A stretch of DNA of 64,000 nucleotides from Crocinitomicaceae bacterium (GTDB lineage: Bacteria; Bacteroidota; Bacteroidia; Flavobacteriales_D; Crocinitomicaceae), in the NCBI GenBank assembly GCA_022447665.1, contig JAKVAQ010000022.1, forward strand, positions 1 through 64,000, in the 5' to 3' direction. The position numbers were made by a program, and so were the translations under genes. The notes beneath the pieces were generated by a model. It saw only the letters and a list, made by a program, of their open reading frames with translations. It was not told the DNA's origin and made no database searches. Positions 9,307 through 19,419 of the stretch are shown piece after piece. The first letter of the stretch is position 1. Every line of letters begins with the position of its first letter.

Positions 9307-9314
9307 TAATTTTG
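9307..9314 (+). promoter_or_regulatory. -7 box (TAATTTTG) for purL
   Basis: TAATTTTG matches TAnnTTTG and lies 20 nt before the ATG at 9335. No TTG at the -33 distance was found. The position favours 9335 as the purL start over the in-frame TTG at 9248, which lies upstream of the box. Confidence 0.45.
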
Positions 9315-9334
9315 TGGCAACATTAAATGCACTT

Positions 9335-11566
9335 ATGGAAACCAGTAACCAAACGTTGGCAACCGTTGAACAAGCCGTAGAACTAGGTTTATTACCTGAA
9401 GAATTTGATTTAATCAAAGAAATCCTTGGGAGAACTCCAAACTTCACTGAAGTATCGATTTACTCGGTAATGTGGAGTGAGCACTGCTCTTACAAGAATT
9501 CAATTAAGTGGTTAAAAACGCTTCCAAAAGAAGGTCCACATATGTTAGTAGAGGCAGGAGAAGAAAATGCAGGTCTCGTAGATTTAGGAGACGGTTTAGC
9601 GTGTGCATTTAAAATTGAATCACATAACCACCCGAGTGCAATTGAACCTTATCAAGGCGCTGCAACAGGAGTTGGTGGAATTAACCGTGACATCTTTACC
9701 ATGGGTGCGCGTCCAATTGCACAGCTAAACTCATTAAGATTTGGTGATATTGCTAGAGATAAAACCAAATGGTTAGTAGAAGGTGTGGTAAAAGGAATTG
9801 GTGATTATGGTAACTCATTCGGTGTTCCGATTGTTGGAGGAGAAGTTTTCTTTGATGAGTCTTACAATCAGAATCCGCTGGTGAATGCTTTCTCTGCAGG
9901 TATTCTTGAAGGTGATATGATTTCTGCTACTGCAACAGGACCAGGAAATCCTGTTTATATTGTAGGTTCTGCTACTGGTAAAGATGGAATTGCAGGTGCG
10001 GCTTTCGCATCAAAAGATATTACGGAGGATTCAGCTGATGATTTACCTTCTGTACAGGTAGGTGACCCATTCCAAGAAAAATTATTACTTGAAGCGACGC
10101 TAGAATTAGCGAAAACAGATGCCGTAGTTGGTATGCAAGATATGGGTGCCGCTGGTATCACATGTTCTACGTGTGAAATGAGTGCTGCGGGTGAAGTAGG
10201 GATGGAAATTGATTTAAGTAAAGTTCCTACGCGTCAAGAGAACATGAAAGACTGGGAAATTCTTCTTTCAGAGTCGCAAGAGCGTATGCTAGTTGTAGTT
10301 GAAAAAGGAAAAGAAAGTATAGTAGAATCTATTTTTGAAAAATGGGATTTACATGCTGAAGAAATAGGTGTCGTTACCGATACAGGATGGATCAACTATC
10401 ACATGAATGGTGAAAAAGTTGCTTCAGTTCCAGCGGAGTCTCTAGTACTTGGAGGAGGAGCACCTGTTTATGATAGAGAATACAAAGAACCAGCATACTA
10501 CGAAGAGTATAAGAAATTCAAAATTGATGATGTTGCCGAACCAAGAGATTTGGTAGATGTAGCCGTTTCATTGATCAAAAATCCGAATATCGCATCGAAG
10601 CGTTGGGTATATGAACAATACGATTCAATGGTAGGAACGAAGACTATGACGACCAATCGTCCTTCGGATGCCGGAATTGTAAATATTAAGGGAACGAACA
10701 AAGCTATCGCTATGACAGTTGATTGTAATAGCCGTTATGTTCATGCTGATCCTCAGCTAGGAGCGCAAATTGCAGTTTCTGAGGCAGCTCGAAATATTGT
10801 TTGTTCAGGTGGTATCCCTTCGGCAGTAACGAACTGTTTGAACTTCGGAAATCCATACAATCCAGAATCGTACTGGCAATTTGTTGGTGCGGTAACAGGA
10901 ATGGGTGAAGCATGTAGAAAATTCAATACTCCTGTAACAGGTGGAAACGTTTCTTTCTACAATCAATCCGTTATTGATGGTAAAGAAGAACCAGTATTTC
11001 CAACGCCAACAATCGGAATGATTGGGGTTGTTCCGGACAAGTCAAAAATCATGACACTTGATTTTAAATCGAAGGGTGATTTGATTTTCATTGTGGGTGA
11101 ATCTAAAGATGACATCTCAAGTTCAGAATACCTAGTTTCTTACCACGGAGTTAAAAAATCACCGGCACCAAGTTTTGATTTAGAGAAGGAATTTGAACTT
11201 CAAGAAACGATCAAAGGTCTTATCGCCGATCGTCATATTAATGCAGCGCATGACTGTGCGGATGGAGGTTTATTCATCACATTATTAGAAATGGCAATGG
11301 CCAATGATCTAGGGTTTGATATAGTTACTGATGCTGAAATTAGAGAGGATGCTTTCTTATTCGGTGAGGCTCAAAGTAGAGTAGTAGTGGCAGTAAATGA
11401 AGATCAAGAAGATGAGTTCCTAGAGTTCATGATGAGACAAAAAGTACCTTACACATTGTTAGGTCATGTAACCAAAGGAAAAGTTGTCGTTGATGATTTA
11501 CACTATGGCTTCGTTAATGAGTTGAAAGATATTTATGACAATGCCTTAGCTAAAGCCTTAGCTTAA
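9335..11566 (+). CDS. purL: Phosphoribosylformylglycinamidine synthase subunit PurL (short form)
   Basis: Catalyses the ATP-dependent amidation of FGAR to FGAM in purine synthesis, with PurQ supplying ammonia and PurS bridging them. 743 residues from this start, the usual size of the short (Bacillus-type) PurL. Two AIRS-like halves are visible. Key motifs: WSEHCSYK (47-54), SHNHPS (96-101), the P-loop-like [10 protein letters not shown] (106-115), and in the second half '[10 protein letters not shown]' and 'AHDCADGGL'. PurS is encoded 45 kb away in this window (54274-54525); PurQ was not found here. I chose ATG 9335 because a -7 box lies just upstream and the extra N-terminal residues of longer forms are not family-like. 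Confidence 0.95.
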   Translation: METSNQTLATVEQAVELGLLPEEFDLIKEILGRTPNFTEVSIYSVMWSEHCSYKNSIKWLKTLPKEGPHMLVEAGEENAGLVDLGDGLACAFKIESHNHPSAIEPYQGAATGVGGINRDIFTMGARPIAQLNSLRFGDIARDKTKWLVEGVVKGIGDYGNSFGVPIVGGEVFFDESYNQNPLVNAFSAGILEGDMISATATGPGNPVYIVGSATGKDGIAGAAFASKDITEDSADDLPSVQVGDPFQEKLLLEATLELAKTDAVVGMQDMGAAGITCSTCEMSAAGEVGMEIDLSKVPTRQENMKDWEILLSESQERMLVVVEKGKESIVESIFEKWDLHAEEIGVVTDTGWINYHMNGEKVASVPAESLVLGGGAPVYDREYKEPAYYEEYKKFKIDDVAEPRDLVDVAVSLIKNPNIASKRWVYEQYDSMVGTKTMTTNRPSDAGIVNIKGTNKAIAMTVDCNSRYVHADPQLGAQIAVSEAARNIVCSGGIPSAVTNCLNFGNPYNPESYWQFVGAVTGMGEACRKFNTPVTGGNVSFYNQSVIDGKEEPVFPTPTIGMIGVVPDKSKIMTLDFKSKGDLIFIVGESKDDISSSEYLVSYHGVKKSPAPSFDLEKEFELQETIKGLIADRHINAAHDCADGGLFITLLEMAMANDLGFDIVTDAEIREDAFLFGEAQSRVVVAVNEDQEDEFLEFMMRQKVPYTLLGHVTKGKVVVDDLHYGFVNELKDIYDNALAKALA

Positions 11567-11569
11567 CCT

Positions 11570-13801
11570 ATGAAGCATCTTTTTCTGGTCCTACTTCTAC
11601 TTCCAATTCTTGGGATTTCTCAAGAGTCGTGGGAAGATTTTACCGGAAAAGAAAGAGCGTTTTTCTACCATATTTCAAGAAAAACGGAGAACCTAAACGC
11701 AGAAATTTTTCCGCTTTTTGAATATACGGATTCTATTCCCTATATCAATGATACCTTGCCTGATTACAAGTATGTTGAGAAGAAAATTGTTCGTTATCCT
11801 GAACGATTAGTATTTCATACTGATCAGTTGGCAAGAAAGTCGGTTGGGTTAGTAAGTGATCTGGCCAGCAAGTTTGCCCTTTGGGAGCTTGATGCAGTCC
11901 TGCATTATAGAAATACAAACTCTATGGAGGATAAGACCTTGAAAGATAAACTTAAGGTCTATAACCAATATGTTTTGGAAGAGGTGCCGCAGTCGGCTGT
12001 GAGAACACTGTCGGGAGGGGAGTTCGTTTTAGAAAAATCCTTGCAGGGTTATTATTCGCCGAGTTTAACGATAGGTGATAAAAAAGCGGCTATTGCAAAT
12101 TCGAGCTTTTCATTGAGTGACCAAACACTAATTCTTAACTCGCTTATGATCGCGCAACAAAAGTATGTTGAGGTAAGAACAAGAGAGATAATGAAGGTAT
12201 TTGGTGTGGAACCTGAAGTGTTTAGAAATTTTCTCTCGGCTACCGGCGATGGTGATAATTGGAGTGAAATAGAAGCTGGTTTTAAAACCCCTTACAATCG
12301 TTCATTACCGGATGATATTGCCTTATTTAACTTCGAAACAGAAGTGCTCACTCAGGAAAAATCTGAAATCGATTACGTATCGGTTAAGTCTGTAACAAAT
12401 AGAACGGTAACCACGAGTGCATCAGAGAAAACAATGCTTCATTTTGACGTGGCAGGTTATCATCCAGAACGTCAAACAACTTTGGTTATTCAAAAAGGGG
12501 ATCGTTCCTACATTTTATATGGAAAAAATGAACACCGTCTAGTTTCTCCAGACTCCACTTATGGTGAAGGAGCGACTTACTGGCGATTAATGTGGGAATT
12601 AGAGAATATTCATATCGCAGAACTTAAAGAAAATCTTTACGGGAAACGCGGTTATGAACATTGGATAGATGTATATGAAAAGAGGATCGAAGGTACCTTG
12701 CTTCAAATCAAAAAAACAGAGTACAAGCTAGACCAATTACGACGTAAACCGAATCCTCCGCCTAAGATGAAGAAAAAGAAAATCAAAAAGAAAAACTTAG
12801 GGAATTCGGATCAAGACGGTCAAGGTCACCCAACTGGAGCAATGACAAAGCTCGATAAACAGCGAAATGCAACTCAAAAAAGGTTGGTAGAATTAAATAG
12901 CTTACTTGAAAATGAGAAGCGTATCCTGGAGAAGCTCAAGAAAGAGATGGAAGAAGCCTATTTTATTTTGGTGAAGTACGAAACTTTATTGGATAAAATG
13001 CAAAAGAATATGGGGTATGCTGTGATGGAGTATGAACGCGAAAATGATATGTTCATATTCAAAGACGGAGCTACTTTTAATTACCGAACTCAAGACTTTA
13101 CTTTCCCGCCAACGCAGCGTGCAGAAGCTTTTCAAGTTTTACATATTACATTCGGAAAATCTGTTTTTGCTACTGCCGTAGAGGAAAACTTTGTACACAT
13201 GAGTCAAGCCTATGTGGCAAAGAAACAGGAGCATGCCTACAAAAAGGTTATTCGGGATTACGATGCCGCTGGTACTTTCACCAACAGCGATTCAATTCAA
13301 ACTATGGAATTGTTTAAAGCGCTTATGCGTAAAGGAGTTGAACTAAATATTTCCGCATACGCAGGAGGAATTTTAGGCGGGAATAATGGGGAGTATTTTA
13401 GAGACTCAACGATGATGCCTTCAAATTACCAAAAGGAAAATACGGCAAAAGCATCGGTGATTGAATACTTTGGTACCTATGGAGCGCATGTAGACCTTCA
13501 AGTTACTTTCTGGAGAAATGGAATGCTTCCTTTCGATTATTCAGGCTATGAAAAAGGATATCTAAAAGCCAATAAAAAAGATGCTCGAATTAATAGAATA
13601 GACTATTTAACTGGTGTTATAGCCAAGCAAATGGCACTTGCGTGGATTGAATCACTCAAAACCAAAGCGCAAGAATGGATCGAGGATAGCGGAGATCGCT
13701 TAAGAATTATGACCAAGCTTACCACCGCTAAAATCAAAAAAGTAAAATTCTTAAACGGTCAAGTAGAAGTTCCTGTTAAGGTGATTGAACCTACAAATTA
13801 A
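11570..13801 (+). CDS. Uncharacterised secreted coiled-coil protein
   Basis: 743 residues with a signal peptide (about 1-17, LGISQ), starting 3 nt after the purL stop. No family recognised. The middle (about 360-480) is a predicted coiled coil rich in Lys, Glu and Leu, interrupted by a Pro/Lys patch 'PNPPPKMKKKKIKKKNLGN' that is strikingly basic for a secreted protein. The remainder is mixed alpha/beta with no membrane segment. Operon position with purL looks like simple adjacency rather than function. It might bind a polyanion in the periplasm or on the surface; that is a guess. Confidence 0.65.
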   Translation: MKHLFLVLLLLPILGISQESWEDFTGKERAFFYHISRKTENLNAEIFPLFEYTDSIPYINDTLPDYKYVEKKIVRYPERLVFHTDQLARKSVGLVSDLASKFALWELDAVLHYRNTNSMEDKTLKDKLKVYNQYVLEEVPQSAVRTLSGGEFVLEKSLQGYYSPSLTIGDKKAAIANSSFSLSDQTLILNSLMIAQQKYVEVRTREIMKVFGVEPEVFRNFLSATGDGDNWSEIEAGFKTPYNRSLPDDIALFNFETEVLTQEKSEIDYVSVKSVTNRTVTTSASEKTMLHFDVAGYHPERQTTLVIQKGDRSYILYGKNEHRLVSPDSTYGEGATYWRLMWELENIHIAELKENLYGKRGYEHWIDVYEKRIEGTLLQIKKTEYKLDQLRRKPNPPPKMKKKKIKKKNLGNSDQDGQGHPTGAMTKLDKQRNATQKRLVELNSLLENEKRILEKLKKEMEEAYFILVKYETLLDKMQKNMGYAVMEYERENDMFIFKDGATFNYRTQDFTFPPTQRAEAFQVLHITFGKSVFATAVEENFVHMSQAYVAKKQEHAYKKVIRDYDAAGTFTNSDSIQTMELFKALMRKGVELNISAYAGGILGGNNGEYFRDSTMMPSNYQKENTAKASVIEYFGTYGAHVDLQVTFWRNGMLPFDYSGYEKGYLKANKKDARINRIDYLTGVIAKQMALAWIESLKTKAQEWIEDSGDRLRIMTKLTTAKIKKVKFLNGQVEVPVKVIEPTN

Positions 13802-13821
13802 TTGCAAACAAAGTACATTGA

Positions 13822-13890
13822 GTGACATGCTGAGTATATCGAAGTACCTGTCGACCGCGTGCGCATGAAGCTGTAGCGGTGGCGCAAATG
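13822..13890 (+). repeat. REP-like intergenic element
   Basis: The segment 'GACATGCTGAGTATATCGAA' (from 13824) and the GTCGACCGCGTGCGCATG that follows resemble the dispersed 'GTCATGCTGAGC...TCGAAG' intergenic repeats known from many bacterial genomes. The stretch is clearly more GC-rich than the flanks and has no reading frame of note. Only one copy is in the window, so repetition is inferred. A 10-bp palindrome (CGTAATTACG) follows at 13920-13929. Confidence 0.35.
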
Positions 13891-13999
13891 CCCAGTTAAA
13901 TGTATTGTGACTTCGATCTCGTAATTACGGGACCACCATTAAATCAACGAATCCTTTTTCAAGTTCAATCAATATTTAGTTCTCCCGATTAAAAAACAT

Positions 14000-14007
14000 T
14001 AAATTTG
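14000..14007 (+). promoter_or_regulatory. -7 box (TAAATTTG) for the tatC operon
   Basis: TAAATTTG fits TAnnTTTG and ends 7 nt before the tatC ATG, so the leader would be very short. No TTG lies at the expected -33 distance. It would drive tatC, the DUF5686 gene and lptB. Confidence 0.4.
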
Positions 14008-14014
14008 CGCTTCA

Positions 14015-14809
14015 ATGGAAGAACAAGGGGATAGAATGCCATTTTTAGCTCATCTTGAGGAATTGAGATGGCGATTAATGAAAGCGGTGATTGCCATTTT
14101 AGTATGTGCGATTGTTATTTTCATATTCACTGAAACCCTTACGCAAGTTCTCTTCTTGAATATGGCAGAAACAGATTTTCCTATCTTCCGATTTTTCTGC
14201 TGGGCCTTTAATATTTGTGTAGATAAAATCGCCATTGATTTTCAAAGTATTGAGCTAACAGGGCAGTTCACCACGAATTTGATGATGTCCATATTGGGCG
14301 GAGTAATCGTGGCCTTCCCATTTATCTTTTATCAAATTTGGGCATTTGTAAAGCCTGGATTAAAAGACCGTGAGAAAAAGATGGCGAAAGGAATCGTTTT
14401 CTATGTATCCCTTCTGTTTTTTGTTGGTGTTTCTTTTGGCTATTGGATTGTTGCTCCCTTATCGGTTCAATTCTTTGGAAATTGGAAAATGGTAGATGCA
14501 ATTTCCAATACGATCACCATCAATTCTTACTTAAAAACTATTACCAATACCGTGTTTTTAACAGGGATCTTTTTCTTGTTGCCTATCATTATTTACATGT
14601 TTTCAAAGCTCGGGATTGTAACTGCAGCTTTCCTTAAAAAGTTCAGAAAACATGCTTATGTCGGAGTTCTAATTCTGGCGGCGGTAATTACACCACCGGA
14701 TATTTTTACGCAACTTGTTGTGACCTTACCCATTGTCGGACTCTACGAAGTAGGTATCTTTATAGCTAAGCGAATTGAGAAACAACGTTATCAAGATTCG
14801 TTAACCTAA
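14015..14809 (+). CDS. tatC: Twin-arginine translocase subunit TatC
   Basis: Inner-membrane receptor of the Tat pathway, which exports folded proteins carrying RR signal peptides. 264 residues with six membrane helices. Family motifs: N-terminal 'MPFLAHLEELRWRL' (conserved Glu for signal-peptide binding), 'FPFIFYQIWAFVKPGL', and 'ITPPDIFTQ' near the C-terminus. Full length. TatA/TatB are not encoded in the window. It is the first gene of a tight run with the DUF5686 gene (10-nt gap) and lptB (5-nt gap). Confidence 0.95.
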   Translation: MEEQGDRMPFLAHLEELRWRLMKAVIAILVCAIVIFIFTETLTQVLFLNMAETDFPIFRFFCWAFNICVDKIAIDFQSIELTGQFTTNLMMSILGGVIVAFPFIFYQIWAFVKPGLKDREKKMAKGIVFYVSLLFFVGVSFGYWIVAPLSVQFFGNWKMVDAISNTITINSYLKTITNTVFLTGIFFLLPIIIYMFSKLGIVTAAFLKKFRKHAYVGVLILAAVITPPDIFTQLVVTLPIVGLYEVGIFIAKRIEKQRYQDSLT

Positions 14810-14819
14810 CTTAACCGCC

Positions 14820-17288
14820 TTGAGTCGAATTACCTTGCTTATATTGCTGCTGGCTTCCAGTTTTGCTTTGCATAGTCAGGTTGCCATAACTGGAGTTGTG
14901 GTGGACTCTACCACACGCACACCTATTCCTTACGCTAAAATTCGAACAAATGTAGAAGGCGTTAATGCTATCGCCAATCCAGAGGGTCATTTTACGATTA
15001 ATAGCGCCTTGCCTATTGATACGCTAAACATTTCAAGCCTTGGCTATTACAACGCGATGAGAATTGAACATTTTGATGATCAACACACCATAACTATCGT
15101 TCTAAATTCAAAGGCAAAGAATTTAAATACAGTCGTAATTAATCCTAAAGAAAACCCGGCCTTTAAGGTATTGCGAGGAGTTGATGAGAATCGAGATAAA
15201 AACAATCCAGATAACCTTACCGCCTACGAGTGCGAGATTTACTCTAAAATGCAGTTCGACATTAATAATATGTCAGAGAAATTTGAGGATCGGAAGATCT
15301 TTAATAAAATGGATTTTATTATGGATTATGTAGACTCTACGGATGGGGAGAAATACCTTCCTGTAATGCTTACTGAGTCCATTTCAGACTTCTATTATAA
15401 AAGTGGTCCTAGTCAGCGTAAAGAGGTGTTAAAGGCCACGCGATTAACCGGTATCGATAACTTACAGTTGGACCGCTTTACTGGTGATATGTACCAAATG
15501 GTAAACGCCTATGATAATTATATCGCGGTATTTAATAAAGAGTTCGTGAGTCCAATAGCATCAAGCGGTAAGCTTTTTTACAAGTATTATTTAATGGAGA
15601 ATGATACCATTAACGATCGTGCTTTTTACCATATCGTTTTTAAGCAAAAACGAAAAGGAGATTTAGTGTTTAATGGTGAAATGTGGATTGATACAGAGTC
15701 GTATGCATTGAAACGAATTGTGGCCACGATTCCGGAAGATGTTAACCTAAATTATGTGACTGATTTTTCTGTTAAACAAGAGTTTGACTTAATGAACGAT
15801 ACCCTTTGGATGTTGGTCCAAGATGATGTTGAAGGAAATTTTGACGCCTTTGAAAATTGGGAAAAGAGTCCGCTAATGGGAGTCACAATTCATAAACATT
15901 CAAGTCGAAAAGATTATATGATTGATGATTTAAAAGCTTTTGAATTTTACGTTTCAGATATTGTACTGGAAGACTCTGCCAAATTAATGGATGATGCTTT
16001 TTGGGAGGAGAATCGTCATGATGAGTTAACCGAAGAAGAAGCGGACGTGATTACCATGGTTGATTCATTGAAGAAAAATCGCCGCTACAAGTTATTAGAG
16101 AATGTAATGTACGCTGGTTATACAGGTTTTTGGCGTTGGGGACCAGTAGAGTTAGGAAACGCTTTCTCGTTGTACAATAGAAATGTAATTGAAGGGCACC
16201 GCTTTATGTTTTCGGCAAGAACTTCTAATCGTTTCTCCAAGCGTTTGGAATTGAATGGATTCTTAATTTATGGCACAGCCGATCGCGAGTGGAAATACGG
16301 CGGCTCTATTCGTTATAAAACCAAAAACAATCCACGTGAAATGCTCCGGATTGCCTACAGAAAACGAATCGATCAATTGGGTCTTTCATCCTCCCTAGGA
16401 GATATTGGAAATTCATTTACAACACTTTTCACGGCTGGACCTCTGGACAAATTAACCATGGTAAACCTAGGATCTATTTCGTTTGAAAAAGATTGGAATT
16501 TTGACATGCGCACCTTTAATGCAGTGGAGTGGAAGCGCTTTTTACCTTTGGGTTCTTCAGATTATCGTCGGGTTAATCCGGATGGAGACACCATGAATGT
16601 TGGAAGCGTAACTTCATTTGAAATTCGCAATCAAATTATGTACACGAAAGATGAGCGTTTCCTTTCTGGTCAGTTTGATCGTTTCTCACTGGGTTCTATT
16701 TACCCGATTATTTCCTTAACGCATACCTGGGGATTTCGAGGAGTATTAGGAAGTGAATACGATTTTCATCGGTTAGATTTGGTCCTTGACCATCGTCCAC
16801 GTTTGGGTTTCTGGGGAAGATTGCAGTATAGCATTTATGCGGGTAAAGTTTTTGGAACAGTGCCCTATCCGTTTCTTCAAATCCATCAAGGGAATGAAAC
16901 ATTCTATTTACAAGGGAATACCCCCAATCTCATGAACTATTATGAATTCATTTCTGATGAATGGGTGGGAATTAATTTTGAGCATCATTTACAAGGCCTA
17001 ATCTGGGATAGAGTTCCATTGATTCGCAAGTTAGCATTGAGAACGGTATACGGGGCTAAAGCCGTTGTGGGGCGATATAATACCAAGCATAATTCAGAGT
17101 TGATATTGCCTTTTTATTCGCACGCATTTACTTCTCCGTACTATGAGGCAAGCGTTGGACTAGAAAATATTTTAAAGTTTATACGAGTTGATGCAATTTG
17201 GCGTTTATCGTACAGAGACCACGTAGATTTATACGGCGATCCGATTAATAATTTCGGAGTTAAGTTTACTTTTACGGCAGATTTTTAG
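14820..17288 (+). CDS. DUF5686 family outer-membrane protein with N-terminal carboxypeptidase-regulatory-like domain
   Basis: 822 residues, started by a TTG 10 nt after tatC; no ATG fits as well and the signal peptide (about 1-19) begins at once. Residues about 21-105 are a CarboxypepD_reg-like beta-sandwich ([21 protein letters not shown]...INSLGYY-type ending). The rest matches DUF5686: '[14 protein letters not shown]', '[14 protein letters not shown]', '[16 protein letters not shown]' and a C-terminal region of amphipathic strands that looks like a beta-barrel. The function of the family is not settled. Location between tatC and lptB fits an envelope role. Confidence 0.8.
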   Translation: MSRITLLILLLASSFALHSQVAITGVVVDSTTRTPIPYAKIRTNVEGVNAIANPEGHFTINSALPIDTLNISSLGYYNAMRIEHFDDQHTITIVLNSKAKNLNTVVINPKENPAFKVLRGVDENRDKNNPDNLTAYECEIYSKMQFDINNMSEKFEDRKIFNKMDFIMDYVDSTDGEKYLPVMLTESISDFYYKSGPSQRKEVLKATRLTGIDNLQLDRFTGDMYQMVNAYDNYIAVFNKEFVSPIASSGKLFYKYYLMENDTINDRAFYHIVFKQKRKGDLVFNGEMWIDTESYALKRIVATIPEDVNLNYVTDFSVKQEFDLMNDTLWMLVQDDVEGNFDAFENWEKSPLMGVTIHKHSSRKDYMIDDLKAFEFYVSDIVLEDSAKLMDDAFWEENRHDELTEEEADVITMVDSLKKNRRYKLLENVMYAGYTGFWRWGPVELGNAFSLYNRNVIEGHRFMFSARTSNRFSKRLELNGFLIYGTADREWKYGGSIRYKTKNNPREMLRIAYRKRIDQLGLSSSLGDIGNSFTTLFTAGPLDKLTMVNLGSISFEKDWNFDMRTFNAVEWKRFLPLGSSDYRRVNPDGDTMNVGSVTSFEIRNQIMYTKDERFLSGQFDRFSLGSIYPIISLTHTWGFRGVLGSEYDFHRLDLVLDHRPRLGFWGRLQYSIYAGKVFGTVPYPFLQIHQGNETFYLQGNTPNLMNYYEFISDEWVGINFEHHLQGLIWDRVPLIRKLALRTVYGAKAVVGRYNTKHNSELILPFYSHAFTSPYYEASVGLENILKFIRVDAIWRLSYRDHVDLYGDPINNFGVKFTFTADF

Positions 17289-17293
17289 AGCGA

Positions 17294-18064
17294 ATGAAGT
17301 TAAGAACCGACAATATCAAGAAATCCTATAAAGGCCGTCAGGTGGTTAAAGGAGTATCGGTTGAGGTAAACCAAGGAGAGATTGTAGGGTTGTTAGGCCC
17401 TAATGGTGCTGGGAAAACTACTTCGTTTTATATGATTGTTGGTTTGGTAAGTCCGAATGAAGGAAAAGTTTTCTTAGACGATACGGACATCACCACAAAA
17501 GCCATGTACAAGCGGGCTCAAATGGGGATTGGGTATTTACCGCAGGAGGTTTCTGTTTTTAGAAAGCTATCGGTAGAGGACAATATCATGACCATTTTAG
17601 AACTTACGGAGAAAGATAAAACCAAGCGTAAAGAAAAGCTCGAGCAGCTTTTAGATGAATTTGGTTTACAACATGTGCGTAAGAATCTAGGGCAAAGCCT
17701 TTCTGGAGGGGAGAAGCGAAGAACAGAAATCGCACGTGCTTTAGCTACTGAGCCTAAATTTATTCTATTGGATGAGCCTTTTGCTGGGGTGGATCCAATT
17801 GCGGTGGAAGATATTCAAACCATTGTTGCCCAATTAAAGGACAGAAATATTGGGGTTCTGATCACCGATCACAATGTGCAAGAAACATTGTCCATTACAG
17901 ATAGAACGTATCTTCTGTTTGAAGGGTCGATTCTTAAAGAAGGAACGGCTGAAGAGCTGGCGGCTGATGAAATGGTACGTAAGGTATACCTAGGGAAGAG
18001 TTTTGAGCTTCGGAAAAAGAATTACGGAACTCAAGAAGTAGATAACGATACTGAGGTAGAGTAG
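17294..18064 (+). CDS. lptB: LPS export ABC transporter ATP-binding protein LptB
   Basis: ATPase that powers LptFG extraction of lipopolysaccharide from the inner membrane. 256 residues. Walker A GPNGAGKT (35-42), Q-loop Q84, signature LSGGE (136-140), Walker B ILLDE (157-161) and H-loop H193 are all intact. '[18 protein letters not shown]' is typical of LptB rather than of other ABC ATPases. It is the last gene of the tatC run. The acidic C-terminal tail (about 245-256) is an extension beyond the E. coli protein. Confidence 0.93.
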   Translation: MKLRTDNIKKSYKGRQVVKGVSVEVNQGEIVGLLGPNGAGKTTSFYMIVGLVSPNEGKVFLDDTDITTKAMYKRAQMGIGYLPQEVSVFRKLSVEDNIMTILELTEKDKTKRKEKLEQLLDEFGLQHVRKNLGQSLSGGEKRRTEIARALATEPKFILLDEPFAGVDPIAVEDIQTIVAQLKDRNIGVLITDHNVQETLSITDRTYLLFEGSILKEGTAEELAADEMVRKVYLGKSFELRKKNYGTQEVDNDTEVE

Positions 18065-18106
18065 GACTTGTTCATCGACCGGAGTCAAGATGTTCTTATT
18101 GAAAAT

Positions 18107-18295
18107 TCAAAAATTATAACGGATATAATTGTCAATCCAGATTACGAGTCCGATAATGATAAGGGCGAGAATAGTGAAAATAACACCAATAACGGCCAAT
18201 TTTGGATGTCGATTAACTCCAGGATTATAATCATAAGGACCTTTTGATGGATCATCGTTTATTCCCTCAATTAATCTTGTCCACCATTTTTTCAT
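18107..18295 (-). CDS. Small single-pass membrane protein
   Basis: 62 residues: a polar N-terminal half (MKKWWTRLIEGINDDPSKGPYDYNPGVNRHPKL) and one strong membrane helix (about 34-54). No family recognised. The composition, ATG start and a stop that does not collide with lptB argue that it is real, although a gene this short could be spurious. It lies alone on the minus strand, convergent with lptB and divergent from the next + gene. Confidence 0.55.
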   Translation of the reverse strand: MKKWWTRLIEGINDDPSKGPYDYNPGVNRHPKLAVIGVIFTILALIIIGLVIWIDNYIRYNF

Positions 18296-18332
18296 TGGTC
18301 AATTAAGGTACAATTTTTGTTGTTTCTATTGC

Positions 18333-19418
18333 ATGATCGCATTCCCAAAATCCATTTTACTGGGGTTAATCCTCTGTATGGCAAGTTTTTCTTTTGCCAA
18401 TCATTACCGTGATATTGCCAAGAAATATGATGTAAACCCACCAAGTTTGGAGTGGGGGTATCCAGCGCAATTTTTAGAGTTCGATTCTACCATTAAAGCC
18501 ATCATTTATTTAAAAGAAGATTTAGCCGATTTACACAAGCTTGATGATAGAACTTATGTGGCTGAACCAACAGAAGAAAATGCGAAGATTATTCAGAATT
18601 TTTCTGCAAGTTGGGATTTGTTATCGGAAAATCAAATTGATATTTCGGCATGGAGTTATGTTATTATAGCTGATTCTAATATTACGTCACAACTATTTTA
18701 TGATTTTTTAATTTTCTTATCAGATCAGATTCCTGTTAAAGCATATATATTTGGGGAAGAAGGAAAGTACTTTAAGGGGTATATTCCTGCTCAATTTCCA
18801 GAAATCCCACCACCTCCTGCCTTTACAAGAAGAATTCTCAGCATTAATCAAAATTCGCAATCAGAGATAATGATGAGCGGGGAAATTATCGATCAGAGAG
18901 AAATATCGAAGAACTGTCTTCATTATTTCACGGCTAATTTTTTGAGTCTATTAAACTATGATCTCGTACAGTATCGTGAGCTAAACATGGAAGCTCTTAT
19001 TAATGAAAAAAAAATCCTTTCGAACATTCAAGGTTATGCACAAACCGATACATCATTTTTGAAAGTTAGGAGAAAGCAAATCAATGATAAAATTCGATTG
19101 TTAAAGGTATTTGGTAGAATTAAGATCGCAGATTACGCAAATGTGGTTATCAAATGGTCGCGACCTCCTCTCAGAGATTTATTTAAAGTCTTCAGCCAAT
19201 ACAATAAAGGTTTATATCTATCAAAAGATTTTCTGTCAGAATCTAATTTTGGAAAATCATATTACGAACTCTATAACAACCAGAGTTCAGAGGATGAAAG
19301 AAATCTAATTGGGATGTCATTGGACGATAAAGTTTTTTTTCAACACGCCTTTTATATTGAAGAGCCAGAACTAGTTCCACCACCACCAATCAGTGTTGAA
19401 GAGGTATTAGGTGAATAA
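18333..19418 (+). CDS. Uncharacterised secreted protein
   Basis: 361 residues with a signal peptide (about 1-22, SFSFAN). No recognisable domain. Mixed alpha/beta, with proline runs 'PEIPPPPAF' near residue 155 and 'EPELVPPPPIS' near the C-terminus. No sorting domain, lipobox or membrane segment after the signal peptide. It faces the next gene (on the minus strand) with a 1-nt gap between stops. Confidence 0.6.
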   Translation: MIAFPKSILLGLILCMASFSFANHYRDIAKKYDVNPPSLEWGYPAQFLEFDSTIKAIIYLKEDLADLHKLDDRTYVAEPTEENAKIIQNFSASWDLLSENQIDISAWSYVIIADSNITSQLFYDFLIFLSDQIPVKAYIFGEEGKYFKGYIPAQFPEIPPPPAFTRRILSINQNSQSEIMMSGEIIDQREISKNCLHYFTANFLSLLNYDLVQYRELNMEALINEKKILSNIQGYAQTDTSFLKVRRKQINDKIRLLKVFGRIKIADYANVVIKWSRPPLRDLFKVFSQYNKGLYLSKDFLSESNFGKSYYELYNNQSSEDERNLIGMSLDDKVFFQHAFYIEEPELVPPPPISVEEVLGE

Positions 19419-19419
19419 A

